This document shows positions 32,675 to 40,700 of a DNA stretch of 64,000 nucleotides, in pieces (positions within the stretch are counted from its first letter, which is position 1; every line of letters begins with the position of its first letter). The notes beneath the pieces were generated by a model that saw nothing but the letters and a program-made list of their open reading frames with translations, was not told the DNA's origin and ran no database searches. The stretch comes from G963668605 sp963793625. GTDB taxonomy: Bacteria; Acidobacteriota; Terriglobia; Bryobacterales; Bryobacteraceae. The DNA is taken from positions 75,375 to 139,374 of the forward strand of contig CAWCAT010000025.1 in NCBI GenBank assembly GCA_963793625.1, read 5' to 3'. Made by a program: the position numbers and the translations under genes.

Positions 32675-33244
32675 CTACTCTATCACGCCGTCCAGCATTT
32701 CAAGCACTTCGCGGCAGCCGGTGACTGTTGCCGCGATTCCCGCCGCTGTGCCGAAGACATTGCCTGAGAGTCTCATGTCAGGCGCGGCTCCCAACAGTTC
32801 CCTGACAGTCCCCGTCTGGCACGTTCCGACAGTCATGCGATCGATGTCGGGTATGCCGCTCACCGCAACGTCGAGCGCACTGGCACCATAGTCCGTGCGC
32901 ATTTTAACGTCAGCACCGTACTGGAGCAGAATCCGCACCTTCTCTTCGTAGCCGTATCCGGCCGCCATGATCAGGGGCGTAGTTCTGCCGGCACGCAGGT
33001 TTGGATCTGCACCATGCTGCAGCAACAGCCGCACCATCTCGGTCTGCCCTTTATGGATTGCATGCATGATCGGCGTCCACCCGTTCACGCCGCCCGGCAG
33101 ATTTGGATCCGCGCCGGAGCGAATCAATTCAAGCGCAGACTCGCCCCACCCTTTGCGCACAGCATTAATCAGCGGAGAGCCACCGCGGCCATGTCCGCAG
33201 CCGATCAACAGCAACGCCATGACTGCGGCCAGACTGATCCTCAT
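32675..33244 (-). CDS. Ankyrin-repeat lipoprotein
   Basis: 189 residues starting with a lipoprotein signal (MRISLAAVMALLLIGCG; lipobox L-I-G-C). Three to four ankyrin repeats follow, with the usual G-x-TPLxxA pattern: NGWTPIMHAIHKGQTEMVRL, TTPLIMAAGYGYEEKVRILL, YGASALDVAV. The C-terminal 50 residues are less regular. Probably a membrane-anchored periplasmic protein-binding scaffold. It is nine bases upstream of the sulfatase gene and on the same strand, so they may share a transcript. No function can be assigned. Confidence 0.82.
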   Translation of the reverse strand: MRISLAAVMALLLIGCGHGRGGSPLINAVRKGWGESALELIRSGADPNLPGGVNGWTPIMHAIHKGQTEMVRLLLQHGADPNLRAGRTTPLIMAAGYGYEEKVRILLQYGADVKMRTDYGASALDVAVSGIPDIDRMTVGTCQTGTVRELLGAAPDMRLSGNVFGTAAGIAATVTGCREVLEMLDGVIE

Positions 33245-33289
33245 TTCGCAATTATATGCAGATTACTTTTTATTGTAAAGTGCTTTTTG

Positions 33290-34258
33290 TCATCGACCGA
33301 GAGTCAGACCTTCAGCCACTGCAATCTGGTTTGCCGTTCCGCGCACTGCGATTGCCCGTTGCGGGTGATATGTGAACACACTCTGAATCTGTCCTTGTGC
33401 GCGGAGTTGCCTGGCTGTCTCGTTGATATCGGCGCCCTTCACGTAAATCAGCCCAACATGATCGTCAACATTGCTGGATAATCGGTACTCGCAATTGGCT
33501 GGGTTTCCGTTTGCGGGCTTATCCAATTCGTTGATCATCCACTCAGCGAACGCAATCTGTTCCGGCGTTCCGCGTAGTGCAATCGCTCTCTGCGAGTTGT
33601 TCGTGAATAGCCTGCGCATCTGTCCAATTGAGCGAATCAGGGTAGCAAGTTCGTTGAAATCCTTCGTCGTCTCACTATGCCGGACACGGAACATGCGTAC
33701 GAGATCGTCGGCGCTTGTCAACAATCGAAACTCGCGCCTGGTCGAATCCGCGGGCTGGTCCAGTTCGTGAATCAGCCAGTCCGCGAGCGCAATCTGGTCT
33801 GCCGTCGCGCGCAGCGCAATGGCTCGCCTGGATGCGTACGTGAGTAGCTGCCGCAGCTCTCCGATGGAGCGGATCAGTGTGGCAGCCTCGTTCAGTTGCT
33901 GCACCGTTTCGGCGTTGTGGAGATAGAATACCCGCACTAAGTCATCAGTGCCGCTCGACACGCGGTATTCGTGGATAAGTGGGGCGTTGACTTGCGGAGT
34001 TGTTGACCTATCGAGTTCCTTAACTAACCACTCGGCCATGGCAATCTGGTCTGCCGTTCCACGCACCGCTATAGCTGGTTCACCAGCAACCTGGGATGTG
34101 TGCTGAATTACCGCAATCCCCCTAATTACCTGTAGCATGCCTTGAGTATCCTGCTGCGTGTCCGCGAAGCTGAGGCGGAACACTCGCTCCGCGGTCTGTC
34201 CATTGAGCACGGAGTGGAGCAGGATAATCATTACGAATGCAGTAACTTTCGCGCGCAT
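33290..34258 (-). CDS. Secreted protein with four tandem ~75-residue repeats
   Basis: 322 residues from the ATG at 34258, preceded by a GGAG site. A signal peptide (FVMIILLHSVLNGQ) leads into four similar repeats, each ending in a block such as RAIAVRGT-xxQIA-AEWL-ELD. Block ends are at AIAVRGTADQIAMAEWLVKE, AIALRATADQIALADWLIHE, AIALRGTPEQIAFAEWMINE and AIAVRGTANQIAVAEGL. Repeats 2 and 3 also share ATLIRSIG. The pattern recalls the N-domains of secretins (the NolW-like fold), but there is no secretin channel domain. Function unknown. It is divergent from the NIPSNAP gene. Confidence 0.75.
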   Translation of the reverse strand: MRAKVTAFVMIILLHSVLNGQTAERVFRLSFADTQQDTQGMLQVIRGIAVIQHTSQVAGEPAIAVRGTADQIAMAEWLVKELDRSTTPQVNAPLIHEYRVSSGTDDLVRVFYLHNAETVQQLNEAATLIRSIGELRQLLTYASRRAIALRATADQIALADWLIHELDQPADSTRREFRLLTSADDLVRMFRVRHSETTKDFNELATLIRSIGQMRRLFTNNSQRAIALRGTPEQIAFAEWMINELDKPANGNPANCEYRLSSNVDDHVGLIYVKGADINETARQLRAQGQIQSVFTYHPQRAIAVRGTANQIAVAEGLTLGR

Positions 34259-34356
34259 AAATGCTTCTCCTTCTGGCACGGTAGACGCTGACTGGCGGCA
34301 AAACGTGCAACCGCCGTATGCAGGCGCTCGACACAACAGATACAATCAGAATCGCT

Positions 34357-34767
34357 ATGTTGAAAACTCTTCTCCCCTTGGCCGTACTGGTCCTCGGTTT
34401 TGCGATTGTCCCGAATGCCTCGGCACAATCCAGCGGCCCTGTTTTTGAGCTGCGCACTTACACGACACTTGAAGGACGCCTGCCTGCGCTGCTCGCACGC
34501 TTCCGCGACCACACGACCAAGCTCTTCGAAAAGCACGGCATGAAGAACGTTGGATATTGGGTTGCGGCCGATGCGCCGAAGTCCCAGAACACGTTGATCT
34601 ATGTGCTGCGCCATGAAAGCCGCGATGCCGCCAAGAAGTCCTGGGATGCATTCCGCGCGGATCCGGCCTGGGTCAAGGCGCGAACGGAATCCGAAGCCAG
34701 CGGCAAGATCGTGGAAAAGGTGGAATCGGTCTATATGACTGCGACTGACTTTTCGCGCATGAAGTAG
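34357..34767 (+). CDS. Secreted NIPSNAP-family protein
   Basis: 136 residues from the ATG at 34357: signal peptide MLKTLLPLAVLVLGFAIVP ending near SAQ, then a ferredoxin-like alpha/beta domain with VFELRTYTTLEGRLPALLAR, FEKHGMKNVGYWV and SWDAFRADPAWVKAR, all typical of NIPSNAP. Biochemical role is not established for bacterial members. An ATG at 34318 in the same frame would spoil the signal peptide and is rejected. The gene precedes a degraded oxidoreductase. Confidence 0.88.
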   Translation: MLKTLLPLAVLVLGFAIVPNASAQSSGPVFELRTYTTLEGRLPALLARFRDHTTKLFEKHGMKNVGYWVAADAPKSQNTLIYVLRHESRDAAKKSWDAFRADPAWVKARTESEASGKIVEKVESVYMTATDFSRMK

Positions 34768-34772
34768 AGCAA

Positions 34773-35055
34773 TACACACCCGAACACTGGCACTACCAGA
34801 TGGCCTCGGACGCGCTGGACGCCGGCAAGCACGTGTATGTCAGTGCAACCGTCCACGTACAAGAAGACCGGCGCGGAGGACATCTCACTGCATCATAAGA
34901 ACCTCCAGGCCGCAATCCGCAAAAACGAACCACTCAATTGCGATTCCGATTTGGGCTACGCCGCAGTGGTTGCCTGCTGTATGGCGGTGGAATCCTATCG
35001 CCGCCGCAAGTACATCAAGTGGGACAAGACTAAGGAGCGCATGATCAACTCGTAG
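34773..35055 (+). pseudogene. Remnant of a Gfo/Idh/MocA-family oxidoreductase
   Basis: One frame encodes TPEHWHYQMASDALDAGK followed by HVYV, the hallmark of the N-terminal Rossmann domain of this family (normally continuing into EKP). It breaks off at about 34847. A second frame resumes almost at once with HHKNLQAAIRKNEPLNCD, GYAAVVACCMAVESYRR and KYIKWD, typical of the family's extreme C-terminus. Roughly 250-300 internal residues and the true start are therefore missing, consistent with a large internal deletion. The remnant lies between intact genes in sequence of good quality, so genuine decay is more likely here than in the error-rich regions. Confidence 0.75.
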
Positions 35056-35068
35056 TAGAGGTGTCCGG

Positions 35069-36526
35069 TTGCTTCCTATTGAGCAACTCCTGGTTGGCGC
35101 GGCAGTGCTCCTGCTGGTGGGAGTGCTCGCAAGCAAGGCATCGAGCCGGCTCGGTGTGCCGGCCCTACTGCTCTTTCTGGTCATCGGTATGCTCGCGGGT
35201 TCCGAGGGGCCCGGCGGCATTCCGTTCGAGGACACACACCTCACGCAATCTTTGGGCGTGGTCGCACTCGCCTTCATACTGTTCGCAGGCGGCCTGGACA
35301 CTAATTGGACCAGCGTCGCCCCGGTGGTGCGCAGTGGACTGAGCCTCGCCACTCTCGGCGTGGCCCTCACAGCCGTACTCGTGGGTGCCTTTGCGCGCTG
35401 GTTTGCCGAATTCACCTGGACCGAAGGGCTGTTGCTGGGCGCGATTGTTTCGTCAACTGACGCCGCCGCGGTCTTCTCGGTGCTGCGCTCACGCAGCATC
35501 AACCTCAAGGGACATATCAAGCCGCTGTTGGAACTGGAATCGGGCAGCAACGATCCGATGGCGGTTTTTCTGACGCTGGCATTTATCCGGTTGGTGAATG
35601 ATCCCGGCGCGCCGCTGCTGGGGCTGGCTTGGCTGTTCGTAGTCCAGATGGTGGTGGGCGCCGCACTCGGTTACGCGATTGGCAGACTCGCGATCGTGCT
35701 GCTGAATCGACTGAAGCTCGAAAGCGAAGGGCTCTATCCTGTCTTTACGGTGGCCGTCGTTATGCTGGCTTACGGACTCACTGCAACCCTGCAGGGCAAC
35801 GGATTTCTAGCGGTGTACCTGGCGGGCATGGTCATGGGCAACGGCGATTTCATCCAAAAGCGCAGCTTGCTGCGATTCCATGACGGCCTGGCTTGGCTGA
35901 TGCAGATCGCAATGTTTCTCACTCTTGGCTTGCTCGTCTATCCGTCGCGCTTGCTGCCCGTGGCGTTTTTCGGCCTTGTCGTTTCTCTATTCCTGATGTT
36001 CGTCGCTCGGCCGATAGGAGTATTCGTCAGCCTGGCCATTGCGCAAATGGGCCTCAAACACAAGCTGATGATTTCGTGGGTAGGATTAAAGGGCGCGGTA
36101 CCGATCATTCTCGCCACCTTTCCGATGGTTTCAGGCGTTCCGCACTCCGAGATGTATTTCAACGTGGTGTTTTTTATCGTGTTGACCTCGGTACTGCTAC
36201 AGGGCACATCGATTCCGCTCGTGGCGGAGTGGCTGGATCTGAAATCACCGCACAGCGCCCCTCGACGATATCCGATCGAATTCGTCCCCGCACAGGAAAC
36301 CGACAGCGATCTGGTGGAGGTGGTTGTGCCGCCAGACTCGACCGCCCTGGGTAGGCGAATTCTCGATCTGAGGCTACCGAAGTCCGCGCTCATCGTGTTG
36401 ATCAGCCGCGATAACGACTTCATCGTCCCCCGTGGCTCCACCGTTCTGGAGCCCGGCGACAAGATGTTGGTACTCGCCGGTAAGAGCGAGTTGGATCAGG
36501 TTCGCGCACTAATTTCGCAATCTTGA
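35069..36526 (+). CDS. CPA-type K+(Na+)/H+ antiporter with C-terminal TrkA_C domain
   Basis: 485 residues. Twelve or so membrane segments with FILFAGGLDTNW, the ion-binding ND motif in LELESGSNDPMAVFLT and the TDAAAVF segment in VSSTDAAAVFSVLRSR. The last 80 residues form a TrkA_C/RCK_C domain (VPPDSTALGRRILDLRLP and PGDKMLVLAGKSELDQV). The layout matches NhaP2/CvrA antiporters. The start is TTG at 35069; a GTG at 35061 is in another frame. It probably handles potassium or pH homeostasis in the inner membrane. The frame is intact. Confidence 0.9.
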   Translation: MLPIEQLLVGAAVLLLVGVLASKASSRLGVPALLLFLVIGMLAGSEGPGGIPFEDTHLTQSLGVVALAFILFAGGLDTNWTSVAPVVRSGLSLATLGVALTAVLVGAFARWFAEFTWTEGLLLGAIVSSTDAAAVFSVLRSRSINLKGHIKPLLELESGSNDPMAVFLTLAFIRLVNDPGAPLLGLAWLFVVQMVVGAALGYAIGRLAIVLLNRLKLESEGLYPVFTVAVVMLAYGLTATLQGNGFLAVYLAGMVMGNGDFIQKRSLLRFHDGLAWLMQIAMFLTLGLLVYPSRLLPVAFFGLVVSLFLMFVARPIGVFVSLAIAQMGLKHKLMISWVGLKGAVPIILATFPMVSGVPHSEMYFNVVFFIVLTSVLLQGTSIPLVAEWLDLKSPHSAPRRYPIEFVPAQETDSDLVEVVVPPDSTALGRRILDLRLPKSALIVLISRDNDFIVPRGSTVLEPGDKMLVLAGKSELDQVRALISQS

Positions 36527-36552
36527 CTTGAATCTAGACATTTAGGTCTGCT

Positions 36553-36558
36553 TATACT
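36553..36558 (+). promoter_or_regulatory. Candidate -10 box giving a near-leaderless etfB mRNA
   Basis: TATACT at 36553-36558 ends only six bases before the etfB ATG at 36565, so transcription would begin at or next to the start codon. No Shine-Dalgarno sequence is visible before this ATG, which fits a leaderless message. A possible -35 TTGAAT lies 19 bases upstream. Confidence 0.35.
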
Positions 36559-36564
36559 GTAGGT

Positions 36565-37368
36565 ATGCCTTACCAAATCGTGGTCTGTGGCAGTATTGTG
36601 CCCGACCCCTTGCAAACGCTTGAGCCGGTGACTACCCCGACTGGTCCCGCATTAAAAAACGAGATGATGTTGCCTGCGGTCCTGGACCCCTGGGCGGCAC
36701 ACGCGCTTTTTGAAGCCGCCAATCTGGCGAAAAACGTACCGGGCAGCAAGGTATGGCTGGTGAGTTTGGGACCGAAGGCCAAACTGCAGCAGGTCATGAT
36801 GACGATCGCCCAGAAGGTCCCGTTTGAGCTGGTGGCCCTGGATGGTCCGGCCAGTGGCTTCACGGACGCCTGCGAGACCGCAACGGCCTTGGCGGGCGCG
36901 ATTCAATCGATTGCCGGACTTGATAAGACCCAGTTGCTGGTATTCGGCGGTTGGGAATCTGCCGGACGCGGCGCGGGCGCCACGATGCAAATCGTGGGCG
37001 AGTTGCTCGGGATCACGGATCAGTTCCAGGGCGTCGATGAGCTCAGCGTTACGGAATCAGGTGAACTCCGCATCCTGGAGCGCATCGAGGCTGGCAAGCA
37101 CCAGGTTTCCATCTGCAGTGCGCCTCCGGCCTTGCTCGGTTGGGCGACCGGTAATCTGCCGGAACCGCGCAACAATCCGCAGGTCGGGATGCTGAACATG
37201 CGCGCGCTAATGCCTGCCCTGCAAAAAGCCAAGCCTGCTCCGGTCGCCGCGGCTGGAGTGACCTACGCCAGCGTCGCACTGCCCAAACAGCAGCGCGAAA
37301 CCAAAGTGGTCAAGGATCTGAGCACGGACGAAATCGCCCGCGACATCGTCGCCTGGATCAAGGAATAA
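36565..37368 (+). CDS. etfB: Electron transfer flavoprotein, beta subunit
   Basis: 267 residues. Typical EtfB features: start MPYQIVVCGSIVPDP, DPWAAHALFEAANL, and the adenine-nucleotide-binding and recognition regions ending LNMRALMPALQKAKPAPV. It transfers electrons from flavin dehydrogenases to the quinone pool or another acceptor together with the alpha subunit encoded 10 bases downstream. No acyl-CoA dehydrogenase or ETF:quinone oxidoreductase gene is close by. The frame is intact. Confidence 0.88.
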   Translation: MPYQIVVCGSIVPDPLQTLEPVTTPTGPALKNEMMLPAVLDPWAAHALFEAANLAKNVPGSKVWLVSLGPKAKLQQVMMTIAQKVPFELVALDGPASGFTDACETATALAGAIQSIAGLDKTQLLVFGGWESAGRGAGATMQIVGELLGITDQFQGVDELSVTESGELRILERIEAGKHQVSICSAPPALLGWATGNLPEPRNNPQVGMLNMRALMPALQKAKPAPVAAAGVTYASVALPKQQRETKVVKDLSTDEIARDIVAWIKE

Positions 37369-37378
37369 GGAGCGCTCC

Positions 37379-38365
37379 ATGGAAACCATACTTTTTCTCG
37401 CACACACCGAGGCCGATGGATCGCTGGCGAAGTCCGCACTGGAAGCGCTGGGCGCGGCAAAGCAGCTTCCCGGAACGCTGATTGCAGGGCTAGTGGGCAC
37501 TGCCGCCAATGCAGTGCTCGATAAGACATTGGCTGTCTGCGGACCGGAATTCGCTCAGGCGCGTTACGCAACCGACGCCGCTGCAGCCGAAGCGCTCTGC
37601 AAAGCTTCGGGCGCAACGATCGTGATTGCCCCCAGCACTTCACGCTGGGCGCGCGTGCTTCCCGGCGTAGCACAGCGCCTGAATGGACGCGCTGATACAC
37701 ACGTCACAGCAATCAAGGCTGACGGCGGCAAGCTCACCATCAATCGCTGGTATTACCGCCAGCGCATGGAAGCCGAAATGGACCGTACACAGCGTCCCTG
37801 GATCATTCTGCTCGAAGCCGGCTGCGCCGAGGCCTATAGCGGCGAGTTCTCCTCTGCGGCCGTGGAAATGGTAGCGGCGGATCCGGGCGTGCTCCGTACA
37901 CGCGTCGAAGGCGTTCAGGCGCCCAAGACCGACGAGCAGACCATTCGTCCCGATGCACAGATGCTGTTCGTAACCGGAGCAGGCTGGACCAAGAATCAGC
38001 GGGACGGCAAGCCGCACATCGAAGAGGCCGCCGGACTGATTCTCGGTTTTCTGCATGCGACACAATCTTCTCTCGGCAGCAGCAAGTCGCTCGTCGATCT
38101 GAGCGGTGAGGGCCAGCAGGTGCTGCCCTTCTTAACGCACATGAACCAGGTGGGACAAACCGGATCCACACCGCGCCATGCCAAGGGTCTGGCGACATGC
38201 TGCCACGGTGAGGAACCGCACGTGGTGGGCTGGCGCTTTATACGCGAGCGCCGCGCCGTTAACCTGGACGCAAATTGCGGCTGGGCACGCGGCAAGGCGG
38301 ATGTCGTCTATGTCGCCGACGCGTTCGAAGTCATGGAAAAAGTAAACGCCCTACTGAAGTCATGA
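37379..38365 (+). CDS. etfA: Electron transfer flavoprotein, alpha subunit (divergent)
   Basis: 328 residues, starting METILFLAHTEADGSLAKSA with a strong AAGGAG site. The N-terminal domain is EtfA-like. The FAD domain keeps QVGQTG, but the positions that normally read GISGA-QH are replaced by KGLATCCHGEEPH, and the expected serine-arginine preceding the flavin is a serine-lysine (LGSSKSLVD). FAD binding or its redox potential may therefore differ from textbook ETFs. It is coupled to etfB. Confident for the family, less so for standard function. Confidence 0.8.
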   Translation: METILFLAHTEADGSLAKSALEALGAAKQLPGTLIAGLVGTAANAVLDKTLAVCGPEFAQARYATDAAAAEALCKASGATIVIAPSTSRWARVLPGVAQRLNGRADTHVTAIKADGGKLTINRWYYRQRMEAEMDRTQRPWIILLEAGCAEAYSGEFSSAAVEMVAADPGVLRTRVEGVQAPKTDEQTIRPDAQMLFVTGAGWTKNQRDGKPHIEEAAGLILGFLHATQSSLGSSKSLVDLSGEGQQVLPFLTHMNQVGQTGSTPRHAKGLATCCHGEEPHVVGWRFIRERRAVNLDANCGWARGKADVVYVADAFEVMEKVNALLKS

Positions 38366-38382
38366 AGTCATAATGTGAGGTG

Positions 38383-38961
38383 ATGCCTACCCTCACGCAC
38401 GATCTGTTTTCGCTTTCCATCCCGGTCGCAGAGAAAATTCTGCGGCCGGTTCTCGTTTATATCTTCCTCGTGGTGTGCCTGCGCGTTTTTGGGAAACGCG
38501 AATTGGTGCAACTAAATCCATTTGATTTCGTTGTACTGCTCTCGCTGGCCAATACTGTGCAGAACGCAATCATCGGTGAGGACAACAGTCTGATTGGCGG
38601 ACTGATCGGAGCGCTAACGCTGCTGGTCACGAACTGGCTGGTCGTGCGCTTTCTGTTCAAACACAAGCGGTTGGACCAGATTGCCGCCGGCACACCCACG
38701 GTTCTGATCGAGCATGGCAGAGTGCGCAAAGAAGCACTTGCGAAAGAAATGATGACTCATAGCGAATTGCTCACCCTTGCGCACAGGCAGGGCTTCCGCC
38801 GCTTGAGCGAAATCGAAACCTGCATCCTGCAGCCCGGCGGAGTCTTTGAGCTCACGGGCAAAGAGCCGCGCGCTGAAGAGCAAAATCACAGGGCGCTCAT
38901 GGCACGACTCGATCAACTCGGGAAACAAATCGACGATCTGAAAGGCCGCCTTCCAGCCTAA
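38383..38961 (+). CDS. YetF/DUF421-family membrane protein
   Basis: 192 residues: three N-terminal helices (ILRPVLVYIFLVVCLRVFG; FDFVVLLSLANTVQNAIIG; LIGALTLLVTNWLVVRFLF) and the conserved cytosolic domain with GTPTVLIEHGRVRKEALAKE and the LSEIETCILQPGGVF segment. DUF421 proteins are widespread, with no firmly known role; some are linked to spore or envelope stress. The ATG at 38383 is preferred over the adjoining GTG at 38380. Confidence 0.87.
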   Translation: MPTLTHDLFSLSIPVAEKILRPVLVYIFLVVCLRVFGKRELVQLNPFDFVVLLSLANTVQNAIIGEDNSLIGGLIGALTLLVTNWLVVRFLFKHKRLDQIAAGTPTVLIEHGRVRKEALAKEMMTHSELLTLAHRQGFRRLSEIETCILQPGGVFELTGKEPRAEEQNHRALMARLDQLGKQIDDLKGRLPA

Positions 38962-39009
38962 GGCAGTTCCCTGATTACACGGGAAGCCCGCCTGCGAGAT
39001 AATCCGGAT

Positions 39010-39840
39010 ATGCGTACAGCGTTAGCTGCTGGTCTTTTATTGGCGATCTCGGCTTGGGGTCAGGAAACGAAAGCTCCCGAGACGAAAGCTCCCGACATCA
39101 CCGGCGAAGAGATTCTTCAGAAGTACATCGATGCGACCGGTGGCGCCGCTGCGCGCCAGAAGTTGAAGAGTTCCATCATGAAGGGTCAAATGGAACTGGG
39201 TGCGCAGGGCATGCGCGGCTCGCTCGAAATCTATGCCAAGGCCCCCAACAAACGCCTGACGATCACCAAGATCGACGGCATGGGCGAGATGCTCCAGGGC
39301 TTCGACGGGAAAATAGCCTGGGCGAAGGACCCACAGGGCAACGTGCGCGAGATCACCGGGCCGCAGTTGGCCGTGGTGCAGCGCGAGAGCACGTTCAACT
39401 CTGACCTGCGCTGGAAAGAGCTGTACGAGAAACTTGAAATCGCAGGCAAGGGAAAGATCGACGGCAAAGATGCCTGGATTCTGAAGCTCACTCCGAAAGC
39501 CGGGGCGCCGATCGTCCGCTATTATGATGCGGAAACGTTCCTGCTGCTCCGTTCCGACATGACCGTGAACGGACCGCAAGGTGAATTCACGCTGAAGACA
39601 ACGGTCACGGATTATCGCGAGGTCGATGGCATCAAGGTGCCGTTCCAGATCACACAAGGCTTGCCGATGGGCACGATGGGAATGCGCGTCAGCGAGATCA
39701 AGAGCAACGTGCCGATTGATGACGCAATCTTCGCGAAACCCGCGGCGGCAGTACCAGCAACACCGGCGACAGCACCGGTCGCACCGGCGACAGCACCGGC
39801 CGCACCAGCGGCAGCACCCAAGGCGCCGGCGCCGAAATAA
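39010..39840 (+). CDS. Secreted LolA-like outer-membrane-lipoprotein-type protein
   Basis: 276 residues. Signal peptide MRTALAAGLLLAISAWGQ, then GEEILQKYIDATGGAAARQK, a run of beta strands (FDGKIAWAKDPQGNVREI; GKDAWILKLTPKAG; VTDYREVDGIKVPF) that resembles the LolA/DUF4292-type half barrel, and a C-terminal tail of about 35 residues rich in Ala, Pro and Thr. The ATxGG motif near the start is common in Acidobacteriota M16-linked and LolA-like proteins. Cellular role unknown; perhaps lipid or lipoprotein handling in the periplasm. Confidence 0.72.
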   Translation: MRTALAAGLLLAISAWGQETKAPETKAPDITGEEILQKYIDATGGAAARQKLKSSIMKGQMELGAQGMRGSLEIYAKAPNKRLTITKIDGMGEMLQGFDGKIAWAKDPQGNVREITGPQLAVVQRESTFNSDLRWKELYEKLEIAGKGKIDGKDAWILKLTPKAGAPIVRYYDAETFLLLRSDMTVNGPQGEFTLKTTVTDYREVDGIKVPFQITQGLPMGTMGMRVSEIKSNVPIDDAIFAKPAAAVPATPATAPVAPATAPAAPAAAPKAPAPK

Positions 39841-39905
39841 TCAGCAGAGTTGCAGCCGAGGTGCCTACTTGCGATAATTCCAACGAACAATGGGGGGAAT
39901 TATCG

Positions 39906-40693
39906 ATGCGCTTGACACTGATACTCATGGGGATAGTTGCCGCTGGGACGGCGATAGCTCAGCAGAATCCGGCTCCGCAGGCCGGCACACGCCAACTCCC
40001 TTACTTCAAGGTGGCTCAAAAAGACCCGTTGCCACCTATTCGCAAAGAGACCGCCGCGCCGCGCGCCGCCCAGGGGGCTTCCGCACGACGGAGAAGGTTT
40101 CGCCGCAAGCCGTGATGAATCTGGGGTTCCGCTACACGCTGCTGTTGGTAAAGGACGGCAGGCCGGTGCAGGCCGTGGATTCCGAACGCAACTTCCGCGC
40201 AGGCGATTGCGTGGCACTGCAGATGGAATCCAGCCACTCGGGCTACCTCTACGTGCTCGCCAAACAGTCCAGCGGAAGCTGGCAGCCTATGCTGCCGAGC
40301 CCGCACGCGCCTGAGGAAACGAACGTGATCGACCCCGGGCAGAAGGTCCGGGTTCCCTCAAATTACTGCTTTGAAATCACCGATCCGCCCGGAGCCGAAA
40401 TTCTGACTGTTATTCTGTCACGCGATCCACGCGACATCTTTGATCTGCACCAGGCTATCCGGGAAGACGAGAGTTCACGCCGCCCTGCAGCCCCTACTGA
40501 GTTGGCCAGCGCCCGCATCGTCAATCGCGAGGTGGAGCGCATGTCCAAGCAGTTCGGCACCCGCGACCTGGTTTTCCGTAAAACCGAGAAGCCGGTGAGC
40601 GGAGACGATACGCAGTACTCGGTATCCGTGCTGAACGGTACCTATAAACCGGCGTCGTTGGTTGTTACGCAGGTCACAATCAAGCACCAATAG
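39906..40693 (+). CDS. Secreted DUF4384-type protein (one frameshift)
   Basis: About 262 residues. Signal peptide MRLTLILMGIVAAGTAIAQ, then a proline-rich linker. Near 40080 the frame shifts, and the rest reads NLGFRYTLLLVKDGRPVQAV, FRAGDCVALQMESSHSGYLYV and RVPSNYCFEITDPPGAE, which match the DUF4384 fold (an eight-strand domain often found beside or fused to caspase-like proteins). It is convergent with the TPR and caspase genes on the opposite strand, which makes a functional link plausible. Without the shift the first frame stops after 69 residues. Confidence 0.78.
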
Positions 40694-40700
40694 GCAGGCG

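Noticed and set aside
34318..34356. An upstream ATG for the NIPSNAP gene at 34318
   Set aside because: It would add 13 polar residues before a good signal peptide; the ATG at 34357 is the sensible start.
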